Assembly: GCF_021155775.2 (NCBI RefSeq)
Contig: NC_060235.2
Coordinates: forward strand, 23,755,598-23,819,597
Length of the DNA stretch: 64,000 bases
Source: Neodiprion pinetum
Lineage: Eukaryota; Arthropoda; Insecta; Hymenoptera; Diprionidae
Direction: 5' to 3'
The position numbers and the translations under genes are program-made. The notes under the pieces are model-generated. The model made no database searches, had not been told where the DNA came from, and worked only from the letters and a program-made list of their open reading frames with translations. Positions 14,269-27,104 of the stretch are shown here, piece after piece; the first letter of the stretch is position 1, and every line of letters starts with the position of its first letter.

Positions 14269-14406
14269 CTCGAATCGTTCCCAACTTCGCTCTGGTGGGG
14301 CTTCTGCGATCAACCAACGGAAAGGTGGTTTCATAAAGACCCCAGCTATCGCGTATGTAATTACGTTTGGTAACTCGTTGGCCGTCAAAGCCGTCCTCCG
14401 GGTGTT
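14269..14406 (-). CDS. Candidate orphan coding exon (unrecognised)
   Basis: On the minus strand a 46-codon open stretch is framed by an acceptor (ggcctctag before 14406) and a strong donor gtatgt after 14269. Both borders are phase 0. It reads through PNVITYAIAGVFMKPPFRWL and then AEAPPERSWERFE, and is clearly more GC-rich than its surroundings. I do not recognise the protein and cannot find partner exons; a remnant of a mobile element is equally possible. Confidence 0.2.
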
Positions 14407-15787
14407 CTAGAGGCCAGGGCCACCCGGAGACTGACCCCCAAATTTAATCCAATCCCTCTCAAATTTGTATACTCAAACATTGAACGTGCCCCAAATCTTC
14501 ACAGAATAAACACAAACTTATCGCCAAGGGGTGCCTCGTTACTGTTACGATTTATTTCAATTTAGTTAAAATGATGTGCAACTAAAACGTTTGTAATTTG
14601 AAAAAAAAAAAACAAAACAAAAACGCCAAGTACCACAGTTATGTTATAATGCAAAACTTGTAGACAATCTCTGCCGTGAAACTGTAAAAATCGTATTGAA
14701 GCCAGAATCAGTTTTTGTTGGAAAACTAAGTGTACATCCTCTTAGTTTGCTGTTCGCCAGTATATTATTATCTACTCCTGCTATTAGAATTCAATCCAGC
14801 ACTGAAAGCGATGAACTCCCGAGCCATCCAAATCCATACCCGCAACCCAAGGCGTCAATTGGGCAAACAAGAAGTAGACTTTTTTCATCAATTTGCATTA
14901 ACTCTGACCTTTAATATCTCCGAAACTGTTTTACCAATGATTGACCAGAAATTCTACTCAGTTTTCAAACTACCAGCATGAATACACGTTGAAGTCATAT
15001 TTGAAGGTCTTGATTTTTTTCAGAATTGTAGTAACAATTCTGTACGTATCCATTAATCATCCCGCAAATCTTGAATCTGAATGCGACTGATGGTGGGAAC
15101 GCGTTAGAAAACAGACTTGACTTCCTTGCTCCTGGTATATTTTTGGCAGAGTCATATCCTGGAGAATGCCTGCTACAGCTGGCGATATGTCGACCGGTTA
15201 GTGTGTTCCTTTACCCGTGACGGGTGCAAGACTAATCATGGTAAGAAAAATACAAATTACTGTATAAAAACAAATTTAATCGTTTTCACAGCTACATACA
15301 CATATACTGAACTATCTTTTTCACAAGACAATTACTGTAGCTGAATTTAAAATAAACAGAAGGCTGGTCCATCGATGTATTCTCATTTCGGTCTTTATCT
15401 GACCGTTTTGACAATTTTTAATACTCCAATACGCAGTAGCAATGACTTTCGAATAAATCTGTCATGATAATTTCTTCGAGGATAATGAAACAGTGCTGGG
15501 TTATCGACATCCTTCGATTTATTAATCCTGTTACTATAAATTATGAGCAACTGTTCGGAATGCTTCCATATCGTGGCCTCGACCATAATAGACAAGAACT
15601 GGCACATTTCCGTCCCTCAGTGTGAAACTTCTCTCATTTGCAACGCTCTCAGAGACAACTTACCACCAGAAAATGATCTTGAAGCTAGAATTACGTCGTT
15701 GGTCATCTGAATACGAACATGAAAGGCTATGCACACCGTTATCATTAGCTATAGTTCAGAGTAACATATAATATCTTTCATTCGCCG

Positions 15788-16030
15788 CACAGTGACCGCA
15801 AATCGATTTTAGCCGGCCAAAATTCTCAACTTCATTTCATGATCATATTCACGATAAAATGTTCAAAATATATTTTCGGAAGTTCTTTGACAGAATTCAC
15901 TTTTAAATTGTCGAGATTATTCTCATGATAAAATATCTATAACCTCGACATAAACGTAGAGTATATGGAATATGAATATTTGAAGAAGTTGAGAATTTTG
16001 GCCGGCTAAAATCGATATGCGACCACTGTG
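15788..16030. mobile_element. 243-bp MITE with CACAGTG ends (Transib/RAG-type)
   Basis: Two terminal inverted repeats of about 48 bp (15788-15833 and 15985-16030) begin with CACAGTG and match at nearly every position, including the inner GCCGGCCAAAATTCTC block. The element is flanked by direct five-base repeats CGCCG at 15783-15787 and 16031-16035. A five-base GC-rich target duplication and a CACNNTG-type terminus are hallmarks of Transib elements, relatives of the RAG recombinase. No transposase is encoded, so this is a non-autonomous copy. Confidence 0.75.
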
Positions 16031-16488
16031 CGCCGTTCCCACGATACAGAAGAACTCGTGGGTGAATGTCAAACTACGCTTCGAACGTATAATCTGTAAT
16101 CCCTCACAAAATAATTACTACACTGACACTTCAGTTGCTGCATAAAAAATATCACATTACGTATCTATTCTGCAAAAGAAAGATATTTTAACATCTATCT
16201 ACTACTATCCATTGCAGAAATAGTCAGTTTTTTGAATCTGATAAAGATATATTGGTCATACAGACAGGTCAAAACACAAATGTACCCGAAACACGAAATT
16301 GACAAAACGAAAGTTCAAAAATTCTGACTGAAATTAATTGATTGTTACATCTGACTAAAAGATGCTTCCAATTTTCCTGTAATACAAGCGGTACAATAAC
16401 GTATTTTCTCTGATGTTCGTGAAAAGATGTGTTTGCAGTTAAAATTCAGTGTATAACAAAGGGCACTTTACCTACTTGCATGTAGCTA

Positions 16489-16731
16489 AGAGAGCTTCCA
16501 TAAGTTACGTAAGGCGAAAGTTCAAATGACATAACACTTTCCATCAATGCTCCCCTTTTTTCAAAAAAAAATTAAAGTTAATTATATTAATAAAAGATGA
16601 AATGTATTGTTCAACGAAAAAATATCGTTACGTAACGACGATATTAAGACCTTCTCTCCCTCCACGTAACAAAGCGTAACGAATTCCTTGACCCCCCACG
16701 ACCGCGTTACGTAATTTATGGAAGCTCCCTA
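16489..16731. mobile_element. MITE with AGCTTCCATAA(G/A)TTACGTAA ends
   Basis: Inverted repeats of about 23-26 bp lie at 16490-16512 (gagcttccataagttacgta) and 16705-16730 (ttacgtaatttatggaagct), one or two mismatches apart. They enclose about 190 bp with further TTACGTAACG motifs and a C-rich tract. There is no coding capacity. TA lies next to both ends, compatible with a Tc1/mariner-type TA duplication, but the exact border on the left is unclear. Confidence 0.55.
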
Positions 16732-18129
16732 TCCTAATCACCTATATACTAATTTCAGTCACATTGTCCGATTCTTTGTTACAATACTTTTTTCACGTTC
16801 CACCATAAGTTATCATTCTTAATTGGCAACTTGAAACTATTGTATCAAAATAATCAACCTAACATTTAGTGAATTCTCCATTGAATTATTAACTTTTACC
16901 GTTTGAAGAAATTTGCTCTCTGAAACCAATGCAGGATGATCAGAGTTTGGCGACCTCGGTTTAGAACCTTGACGATGCGTTATATAATAGAGTTGCACCC
17001 TAGCAATATGAATTCTGTATGGGATTATTTTTTGTAGTAACGTCGCGCACAGTAATTGTTAAGTGTGGAGGGGGCCTCAGAGTCGTCGCCTGAGTGTCTA
17101 GTGGCTGATTGCAGCTTTACTCTTTGTGGATTCTCTTCCATCGAAAATCTCATCCCGAGGGTTACGCGTTGCACGGAGTCGAGGGCGAACGAATAGAGTT
17201 TCCAGCGTCGTGTTTAACGAACCGTTTTACCCACACTGCAGACGCTATGACCCTTTGAATTTTACCCACCGTTGCAGTGTACGTACTTTAGAAGAGCAAA
17301 TCAATACTCATGATATAATAACGCCAATCGGATGATCGATAACGTCGATCAACTAAATGATCCGATGATCAATTAAGTCATCCCCCAAAGTCGAAATTCT
17401 AGTACCTAGAAGGTTTGTATCTTGGCTGAGTGTCGGTAAAATATCGGTAAAAAAATCTGTGTCCAGAACAAGCCTTGATTATGTACCAGAGCTGCTTGAT
17501 CAACTCTCCCATAGATATTCTACCTTAATATTAAATTTCAATAAACCATAATTATTATACTTCAGTTTCAAATAAGCATTATGATGTCGAAGGAAACATG
17601 TACATGTACTAACTTCCAAATTGTCTTACAGAAAAAAAAAAAAAAAAAAATCTTCAAAGAAACGCAACAAAATTTTAATAATATCGTTAAAAAATAATTT
17701 TTATTTCACACAAATTTCTGCCGCAGAAAGGTGATCCAACGAAGCTGGACCGATGTTGCCGGAAGAAATAAAAAAAGTGTAAAACTACGGAGTCTGTAAC
17801 GGCAAGCATATAGTCGAAAAGTCCAATGCTCTGATCGAAATGCCAGCGGGTCTGACTCATTCATCGGTGTGGTAACGATCTACGACCATTAGTCAACTTG
17901 TAGTTTCAAGTAATTAGTTCGCGTGTGCTCCGGTAATTGTAAAGTAAATCTACCGTACGATCTTCCATATCCCAACGGCGCTGTCCAGGCTTTCGGCAAA
18001 TTGAACGAATCTAATCACAGTGCGTACCTAGAATGTAAGCTGACGGTGAATTCGAGACCTAACAAGCTCATTCGCCGCGCCTTTTATACGGATACCATAA
18101 TCGTTCATCATAGGAAAAGTAACGCCGGA

Positions 18130-20250
18130 TTAGACGCGGTTAAAAAACCGCGGGTATTCCCACTTGTAGAAAAAAAAATCGGGACGAGCGTCTGCAAAAG
18201 CGAAGGGATAGAACGTTGAACGCGTTCGCGAGCCGTTCAAACCCGTCACGACTAAGGGTGAAAATTTCTCACCACCCCCGCGGGAACGGAGGAGCGATTG
18301 TGCCCCGTATTGATCGAGGTACCCTCCGCGTTGCACGGGGCGACTGGTGGTGGCTGTGTCATGGCGTAGCTGCCACCCCCGTAATTCACCCTCACGGCTT
18401 GTGTACGTATCGTACGTATATAAATTAAGGCACAGACACCGGGGCGCCACAACGCGACGCGCACAGAGCGCAGGGGAGCGCTGAAGGAAGGTTTGGCGGT
18501 CACTCGCGCACATGCGTCGAGCCGTTGTTTACATCGGGACGTGAACCCGCCGCGTTGCCGCGCGTTTTAAGCCGCGGGTTACGCACCCCTTCGCATATAA
18601 AATAAAAATTGTCAACCCGTCTACCGGCCGCGAGGAAGAAGCTAAAACGAGAGGAGAAGAGGACAGGAACGGAGAGCCGGAGAAACGGAGCGAGGAAGGT
18701 ACTCGCGTCACCTTGCCCCAGGGTTCAGCGTTGGACCCAACCGACAACCGACGCCTTCGACGTCGCTTTGCGCCCGAGTAAGTACCGATAACATGGATCT
18801 GAATAATGTCTCGACAATTTTGAGAGCCGTGGTGTACGGAGATAACGGCAATCAGCGGGTGGATCGATCGTATTAGCATCTGAAGAGTTGAGGCAGATTT
18901 GCGCGCGAAAAGAGGTAAAGAGGGAAGAGGGTCGGGGCGGAAGTCACGTGGGCGAGTCCAGAGTCAAGGATGAGATCTTGGAGGGTAAGATCCGCCCCAG
19001 AAAAAGAAGGAATTGGAAATGCGTCGGGCTGGTGTGTCCTGACTCGTTCAAAATAGTGGATTGATACTCGTTGCAGCCAGGGCATACTTCCGAGTGTAGT
19101 ATTTTTGGGTTGGTTTTATGCCCTTGCGAGCAGATCTCATGCAATTCGTTATCAATAAGGAGTAATTCTGCGCAACGGATTCAAAGTTCTTCTATGAGTT
19201 TGTACAGAGCATTTTATGCCTTGTTCATTCGTATGTTGTATTAGGGTGGCAGGGACTATATCGATTTCATTAGCACGAAGGAAGTGTCAGATGATTGTAC
19301 AACAAACATTTTGTCACATTGCACGGTATGTCTGAAGAATTTTAGTACATTCAATGCCGAACCAATCAGAATGCGTCGGTGACGCATATTTTTCACAGGT
19401 CTACTGACATACCCATTTGCACTGTGTCTATACTTCATTCAATGCTGGTGAACAAATGAACCCAAACTACCCAACAACATCCCAAGAATAACAACCCGAC
19501 AACGAATGAATCGGTTTGCTTTGGGGCGTTATCGCGATCGGCGCGCAAAGATGCAGCGATCGCGTTTAAAGTGTAGGTTAAAAAATAAGCCAAGGTCCTG
19601 CGGTGAATAAGTAAAAGTGAACCAGATCCGATTTATTTATCGTCAACGACGATGTGCCTCTCTCGGCCCGTTCGCTAGTCCGTGGCATTGAACTACAGCT
19701 CGCGTGGGGCGTCGTTGGCTCTGCAGGGTTGCCAGGGTGACGCGAAATACGAGGATCCATGCGCTCGCAGCAGCTTCGCGCCATCCATTGGAAACCCAAA
19801 CGGTACGATACCCACACTTCGACCTGGGCTCCTATCAGCTACGGTGAACGGTGCATGCACTTCACGCGATTCGCATCGCCGTTTACACCTGCGTCTTGTA
19901 CCTTGGATATCCGTGTGCACATCGTACCTACCAAAGCGCGGATGGTGCTACTGTAACGTTTCGTTGGGGGGCAGAGTGAAGGGACGGCCAGACCGGACCG
20001 CTGACACTGTATGAGAATCGCGTTCATAAAGCGATGCCGTTTATTCACTCGCTAGTTTTAGTCTTTTCGCCCGCGCTTCAACATCGCCGTTCGTTATACC
20101 GGTTAAACCGTGTTACTTGGAGTACTGTGCGTCGTTTATGTAGTGGACGTAGAGATCGGAAGCGAGACATCGTTTTTGGAGCCAAATGTTCGAACGTTTG
20201 AGCCCCGATCGTTGATAGACACTGCAGGACGTTCGGGATCTCGATGGGCT
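18130..20250 (+). promoter_or_regulatory. GC/CpG-rich block with TATA boxes, candidate distal promoter
   Basis: Base composition changes sharply from AT-rich to GC/CpG-rich. TATATAAA occurs at 18417-18424 and TATAAAA at 18596-18602. A leader-like stretch follows, ending at 18777 before a consensus donor gtaagt. That would suit an untranslated first exon spliced to the coding exon near 27.1 kb of otopetrin gene 2, but it could belong to an unseen transcript. The open frames within the block show no recognisable protein. Confidence 0.35.
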
Positions 20251-21072
20251 ATTGATATTTGGTCAATTCATTTTTAATCCAAGTCCTGGGTATACGTGAT
20301 GTTTGCAGTGAAACAACGATGAAGGAATAAGGAGGAATAACCGTGATTGCACGGGAATTTTATAGAAAATTTCAGCACATATCCACCGACGGTCGAAAAT
20401 CACGAGAAACGCGATGGACCGTTTATTTGCGATAACTAACACTTAACTAACAGCCGGAAGCCTGAGTATCATTGACAAGCCCGTTCTATCTGTCTTACCT
20501 TCCGTGGAATTGACAAAATATACGCATGATACAAAGCGATCTGATCTAATTTCTTCGTGACAATCACAGAGACACCAGCGCTTGTGATCTACGGGTTATT
20601 CGGATGACAATAATTTGATGGGCACTTCTTACGTAAACATGGAGGTAAGCAATCAGGTATAATTTCACACCTTTAAAGTAAATCCAATGAGGGTAGCTCA
20701 AAGGAGACATTGTTTCTTCAATTCGACAATAATTGACTTGGATTGTTTGTATGGTGGTATTAATTTTTCTAATTTTAATGTTGGAATTATTCTACTCAAA
20801 CTGCTTGTCAGACAGATGGATTAACAACCAAAGAATCTATTGCTTTTTACGAAACCCTGTTTCCTGAGTTGTTGAATACGATTTTTAGGTTTACGTAGTA
20901 TAATGTTAGAATTCAACAAACGGTATAAATATTTATAAACTCAAACACCATAAAATCCGGAAGGATATATCATGACACACTAAAGATGCTACAAGTGTCA
21001 TGGCCGACTGCCATATCTTATATTTACCGAGCAAAACGTTTCTTCGTGATACACTACATTGACTATTACAGC

Positions 21073-21181
21073 TTACTTTTAAGACTTGTAGGTTATATGA
21101 CTTCAAGTCACGTGAATTGACACGAAGTTGAATTGAAGTTATTTGAAGTCATATGGAGATCCTACAGGTCTTAAAAGTGAC
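21073..21181. repeat. Short inverted repeat (hairpin/MITE-like)
   Basis: Left arm 21073-21107 (cttttaagacttgtagg ... atatgacttcaa) pairs with right arm 21142-21181 (its reverse complement contains cttttaagacctgtagg ... atatgacttcaa). The arms are about 35 bp with a few mismatches and a four-base insertion, and the loop is about 34 bp. No obvious target duplication was identified. Confidence 0.5.
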
Positions 21182-24100
21182 TCCACGTGAAATCGCCGCA
21201 CTTCTAGTGATTTTGCGCGCTTCGAGTAACTTCACGAAGTCGAAAGACTTCAATCGAAATTCAAATTACTTCCCCCGACTTTATGCGAATAAGTGACTTG
21301 GTCTCAAACGTACAATTTTTGCAACCAGAAAAGCATATACGCTCACGCGAGTTCGTGTAATTTATAAAAGCCGCTCCACCTCGAAAATTTTCAATTCACC
21401 GTAAATTGTAACAGGATAAGAACCAGCTCTTTCACCGTAACCTGCCACAGATCGTAAAAAAATGCGCTTATGTTTCGGATCACCTATTTCGACCGAACCA
21501 GCCAATTTCACCACATACGAAGCGATCCGCCCGGGCATGAATTACCCCGCATCGTTTTCGTCTGGTTAAATCTTCGAATAATTCTGATCCTGAGACAAAC
21601 CTAATTGTGGCTTACGACAGCGCTTGAACCTCGTTTTCTTTCTCTGCACATCGACCCCGCGCTACGCCCTGGATCTCGAGGATAATTCTGACCCGAAGTG
21701 ACGCACGTCGCACCGTCAGTTTTCAGGGGCCATACACCGATGGTAAAACGCGCGGGTCGATGATGGAGGAACGCCGACGCGAACGGCGACGCCGGCGCCG
21801 GGACGCTCACAGGTGGTCGCCACGCAGTCTGGTCTTCGAGCCCCTGTCGTGCAGCTCGATTGCCGAGGTCTCTGACCGACTGCGCATCGATTCCACCAAC
21901 TTCCGGCATCCGTGTTGTGATTTCGTGATTGTGTTTATCCCATGAATTTTGTGGCCGCGTTTGTGCAGGTCATCTGACGAGTACCCCACCTCGGCTCGTT
22001 TTCGGAACATCTTCTTCGCCTCGTTCCTCTCCCGAGGATTAAGAATAAATCTTCCGTAAGAACGTAACCCCTGCTTTTCTTCCATTCCTCTTCGTGTGAA
22101 CTGTAAAATACGACGCAAATCTGTGTGAATATATCGATATCAAAACACCCCAGCTGTTGAACGCTGTTAATTAGGCACAGAGATCTCAATCCCTCGATGT
22201 GGAGTATAGCTCGGGTATCTCGTGCATATAATCCAGAATTTTTTTTCGCCGAACTGACGGTACAAAGTTGCTTCTGGGGTTTCTTAAAAATAATTTTTGT
22301 TATCGTTGTTTATTTATACGCAATTGCACAGCTGTGTTACAACGGATGTTTCATATTAGTCATATTTTCAAGTTTACATTGCGTATCTGGAAAGTCTGGA
22401 TCTAAGATAGTACATATCGCTCATTTACCTAAATTTGGCATGAAAGATTGCTGAAGAAACTTTCTCTACACAGTTCAAATTTTTAGAAACGTAAAATGAC
22501 TGTTTTTTTTTTTTTGCACCGAGTATGTATTCTACATCATTGCTGCAACTTATAAAAATTTGTTAAAATATTTTTTATAGGATAATATTTACAGCTACTG
22601 AAATTTTCATGAAATGGAAGTGGGCGATCACCGCTGGAATGAATTAAAATAATTCATAATTCTAGATTATAAATTTGAATAACTTGAATTCAAACCAAAC
22701 AATCAGTTCAAGTTCCCCTTGATGAAATAGGATGTGGGCGTGCTCAAGATAACATTTCTATAGAATGATCTGCAGGTCAGAGACTAGCATTTCTTTATAA
22801 TTTGATTTATCAGTTACATAAATGTACTCGCTTTCGTTATATTTAATCTGCCTCGATTGAAAAAAGGTATACCATTACTTGCAATCAAGAGAGTTACGAC
22901 TAATCTTTGAAAAGGTACAAAAAATTCCAAAATAATGTCGCTAGATCATAAGAATCTGACTGACTGATAAAAAACCGTTAGAAAACAGATAAATCAATTT
23001 TCGTGGCAGAATATGACTTTCAATCACAATCAAGTTCCATGATGTACAATTATACGAGGAGTCTGAAACTTCTTTTTTATTCAATAAATATAGTATTTCT
23101 ATCAGCAATATTGCACCTCAATTAATTGCAATTAATTTTTGTGGATTTAGTTGGATTATCCTTTGCGTTATGTCGATACGCTATGTTAAGTTATATTATT
23201 ACAATAATATAATAATTGAATATTCAAGCAGTTCCTACTTCTTGCAAGTTTATTTCTCGATGGAAATATTGCTCCAACATCTCCAAAACTCAACATCGTT
23301 ATACAATTGATACTTCAAAAGTATTTTAATTTGGATAGCATTATGCAATACAGACGTCGTGCAATCGTTTGCAATTTCGCACATTAACAACGGATTGTAA
23401 AACCTCCGGTGTTAAACTTTAAAAAAGTACCGTTGAAAAACGAAAGCTCAATCATCTCACGATCTCTGTAAGCTATAATTTATAAAACATTTTTTGCATT
23501 GTTTACCAAGTTATACCATACAGCTACTTTAAAAAATTGAGCTTAGTTGAAAATCGATTTATCTCTTAATCAAAATTAATTTCAAATCGAAAGAGTTTTT
23601 GGTGACATAAGTTATATCGTGATGATTTTTCCACACCAATGGCCTAATTCATGCTTTCGACACACTATTCTACATCGTTTTGAATGTGGGATTTTGAAAA
23701 TAAAAAATTGTGCGAGCAATGGTGATTGTTGGTGACGCACACCCCGCCTATAGACAAAAAACAACAGGTGAAACTAGTGCTTTATGACCTATAATTTCGT
23801 AATCGGCCGTTGCCACACACCATTATTGCCCCATGCGATTATTAAGTTATAATCCGACGTTTAACGCGATGTCAACCTGAGAACGTGTAAAAAATTAAGA
23901 AGTGTACTCGATAGCACTACAGTTTGGACGAACATTACTTGAAACCATATGTAATAACAGAGAGGTATGGCAAGGCGAGGGGGTGAACGATCGCTATAGA
24001 TCAGCTAGATATTAGCAAAGGGACAGAATGTATTATAATACTGCGACGTGTGTGTGATTGGATCCAAGTACGCTAATCTCACGCACACTGCGGCGAGTGG

Positions 24101-26180
24101 TCAACAAGACATTACAGTCCAAAGTTCTCAAAATTCCCGTCAGAGGGAGCGAGACGAAAATTTGGAGAAGAATCCAAAATCGGATCAGTATTAGTCGAAA
24201 CTCGGAAGAGATAACACGTGAGTCTTTGTTGACAGTAGCTCGTTATGTGTGCGAGAGTGATTCAGTGAACTGTGTGAACGTGGGGCTATCAACTCGACGA
24301 ATCGAGGCTCATAACAATCGATTTTATTATTAAATGACGTTGGATCGTGTTCCTAATGTACTTGTGATCGAGTAATTATATGCGAAAACATAAATGGGTA
24401 GAGCCGGTTGGGCATTCTCGCGCTGGCCTTCCCGGGGCCTCATAATTGAGGGTTGGACCTGGGGTGGTTGACACGTTGGGAAACCAACGTGGTTATTACA
24501 GTCCGCGGATCAAGAACACTTGAAAATAAATAACGAATCACACAAAATTGGCATAGCCGCGTGAGCTGGCCTTGCCGGGGTAGCTAAGCCAAGTCGGTTG
24601 AAGTCTTTTAAAGTCCTGAAGTCAAGGGTACGCCAAACTTCTAGAGGCGTTACTTCTTCGTTGGTGGAATTACTTTTGCCAGTACTGTTTTTCGTCGTTT
24701 TTCGGGCGACATGTTTTGAGTGGGGTATTTCGGGTTTAAGTGCGGGTTGAGATTTAAGCACTTCAATTCCTTGCCACCCATAGAGGTCATGGAGTACTTG
24801 CACTACATTGAGAACTTCGAAGTGCCTTGACTTCCGTGTATTTGAAGGTAAACAGATCAATTCGTTTTTACGTTGTATTCCTCTCAAGACTAATTATTTT
24901 TGTATAAGATGAAAGCTGCAGGTAAAAATTGCTTCCAGATTTCGTGAGAATATTGATACAAAATTTTTGAAATATTACCATGAAGTGTCCTCCTCGATAT
25001 TGTAAAACTTTTGTAAATCATTACGTAAAATCTGATTCTCGCAAGATATTGCCGTGTTATTAATCGAAATGGGAGACACACTTTAATTGAATTTACTTAC
25101 GTACATGTAAATGCATGTAATTCAACCGGACCCATTGTTAAAACCATTAGTTGTTCGGGTTATGCGAAAATAGGCTATGGCCTTGTACGCTCTTAACACG
25201 AAAAAAAACGTGCTCAAAATATTCTGCATGATCGCCTGCATGCTCAACCCTATTTTATGGTTGATTTGAGCCGAAGCATGGCACTCTTCCACTACTTTCA
25301 TGGTTGAGATGACATTTTTTCAACCTTGTTCGAATAGCATACCCATGGTTGCGAAAAGGTTTATCGCCTTCTCCTCTTGTTCCGCAAGTGTGATGTCAAG
25401 AGACGCCTTTGTTGCCCCAGCTGATTTGATGGAGAGTAGCTTTACCGTATACCGCAGAAATTAGAACGAGCTGTTCATCATCATCAGTTTAGTATCATCG
25501 AGAAGTCCCTCCAGGAAATAAACCGCGTCGTCTGGACGTGTCCAGTGTTTGCTGTGTAAATACATCACAGGTACCTTTTGCTGTGAGTGACGTCGATATA
25601 CACAGGAAGGAAAGTTATTTCCGGTATAGTCCTTTGAAATCGACAATGGCTCTGCAGTTTCGCATTCCCTCGTACATCTGTGTGGCTGTCCGGAGTTGAT
25701 TCTAGTTAAGAGAAAATTTAAGTGAATAAGCCAAATGATAAATCACTTCATTTCACGCTAAATGGATCAGCGTCGATCCTCTTATACTTTCATAAGAATT
25801 CAAAATAAAATCATCTCGCAAGTTTTTCTGAAAAATAAACATTCGGCGTGACAGTGAAATTCGTAGATTATCGCGGGACGTTTAACAATTTTTAAGTTAT
25901 GCCTGCCGATATGTTTAAGTTTGCTCAAAATGACCATATTCTTCGGATTCACATGGTTCTCAAACATTTTCTCAATTGTTGTGAAATTTCACTGAATTCT
26001 GAATTTCACAATTCTCAGATTTTTTAACACTGTTTTCCGAAATTTAGACAAAAGTTAGAAGATAGATCTCACCAAAGATGGTCTAAATCGTCATGGTAAA
26101 AGCTACTGCTAACTAGTTAACGTGCTTACAATAATAATAACAGTAGTGATAATTATATCTAATCCGACTCAGACAACCCA

Positions 26181-26326
26181 AACGTTGAAGTTGTCAAAAA
26201 GATGTATAAAAGATGTCTTATACGCCATTTTCTGACATCTGTAAAAGGCCCCAAGAATATCTTTGAAGCGTCAAAAAATGGCGCATAAGACATCATTTAG
26301 ACGTCTTTTTGACGACTTTAAGTTTT
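26181..26326. repeat. Long imperfect hairpin (MITE-like)
   Basis: Arms of about 56 bp at 26181-26236 and 26270-26326 are near-perfect reverse complements. Both contain gatgtcttat(a/g)cgccattt and gtcaaaaaga; the loop is about 33 bp. The structure could be a foldback transposon or the source of a hairpin RNA. No coding capacity. Confidence 0.55.
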
Positions 26327-27104
26327 GTTCCTAATTTATGCTCTCCGTCATTATGCAACCATCATTATGCGTCTGAAGCCATCTTAAGATGTTCAATGGA
26401 AGTTCCCGCATTTACACGCGGGGCGTGTAAAGCTGCAGAAATCCTTGCTCAGGTGTAACCAAAGCGAGTTCAAGCCTCAGCTTTTGCCGATTCGGCGCCT
26501 GAACAACGTAACAGGTGTTTGAATTCTTGCGAGTCGCGGCTCAGTTCCTCATTTTCACGCGTGCGGATTTCAACTCTGATTCCATCGTTCTGTACAGTTT
26601 AGCACGCTACCGCCACAGAGCAAGGTATAACAGGAGGCGACGCTCGGACGCCATATTTATCATTTTTTTTTTTCCATAAAAATAATACAACAATACATAA
26701 AAATAAATCTTAATGTGTTGTAAAAAGAACTAGCGCTACATTTTAATTTAACGTATCTAAATACCTTAAAAAATCATTATTACTTGAGAAGGGGAGAGGA
26801 AATGAAAAGTTATATTTCGCAGGCCTGTGTTAACAATATCATGCAGAAAACAACGGACTTGATACATTCAAATAAGCAGCAAACCCAAAGCTTCTAAATG
26901 CAAATTTATCTTCTGGGCGACGTCACTTTTATGACGTAGGGTGCGACTGAGCCAAGTAGACAAACTTAATAATTATGGCGAAAGAGGTACGACTGTGAAA
27001 TGCGATACAAGAAATGAAAACACGCGTAGCATGTACGTCCTGGCTAATGAGAATCGGTATTTATCATTGTTCCAGAATCAGGGCGGAAAAGTGGATCCAG
27101 GGAG

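Larger units (their letters stand above)
20251..27070. other. Intron/intergenic stretch with inverted repeats, no clear gene
   Basis: Mostly AT-rich. It holds hairpin elements at 21073-21181 and 26181-26326, a small GC-rich block at 21600-21980, a possible decayed element around 23980-24890 and a possible decayed coding patch around 25250-25690. None of the open frames gives a recognisable protein. If the 18.6 kb block is a promoter of otopetrin gene 2, this is its first intron. Confidence 0.35.

Noticed and set aside
17923..18219. 98-codon plus-strand open frame upstream of the CpG-rich block
   Set aside because: No domain, atypical composition and no supporting splice or start signals.
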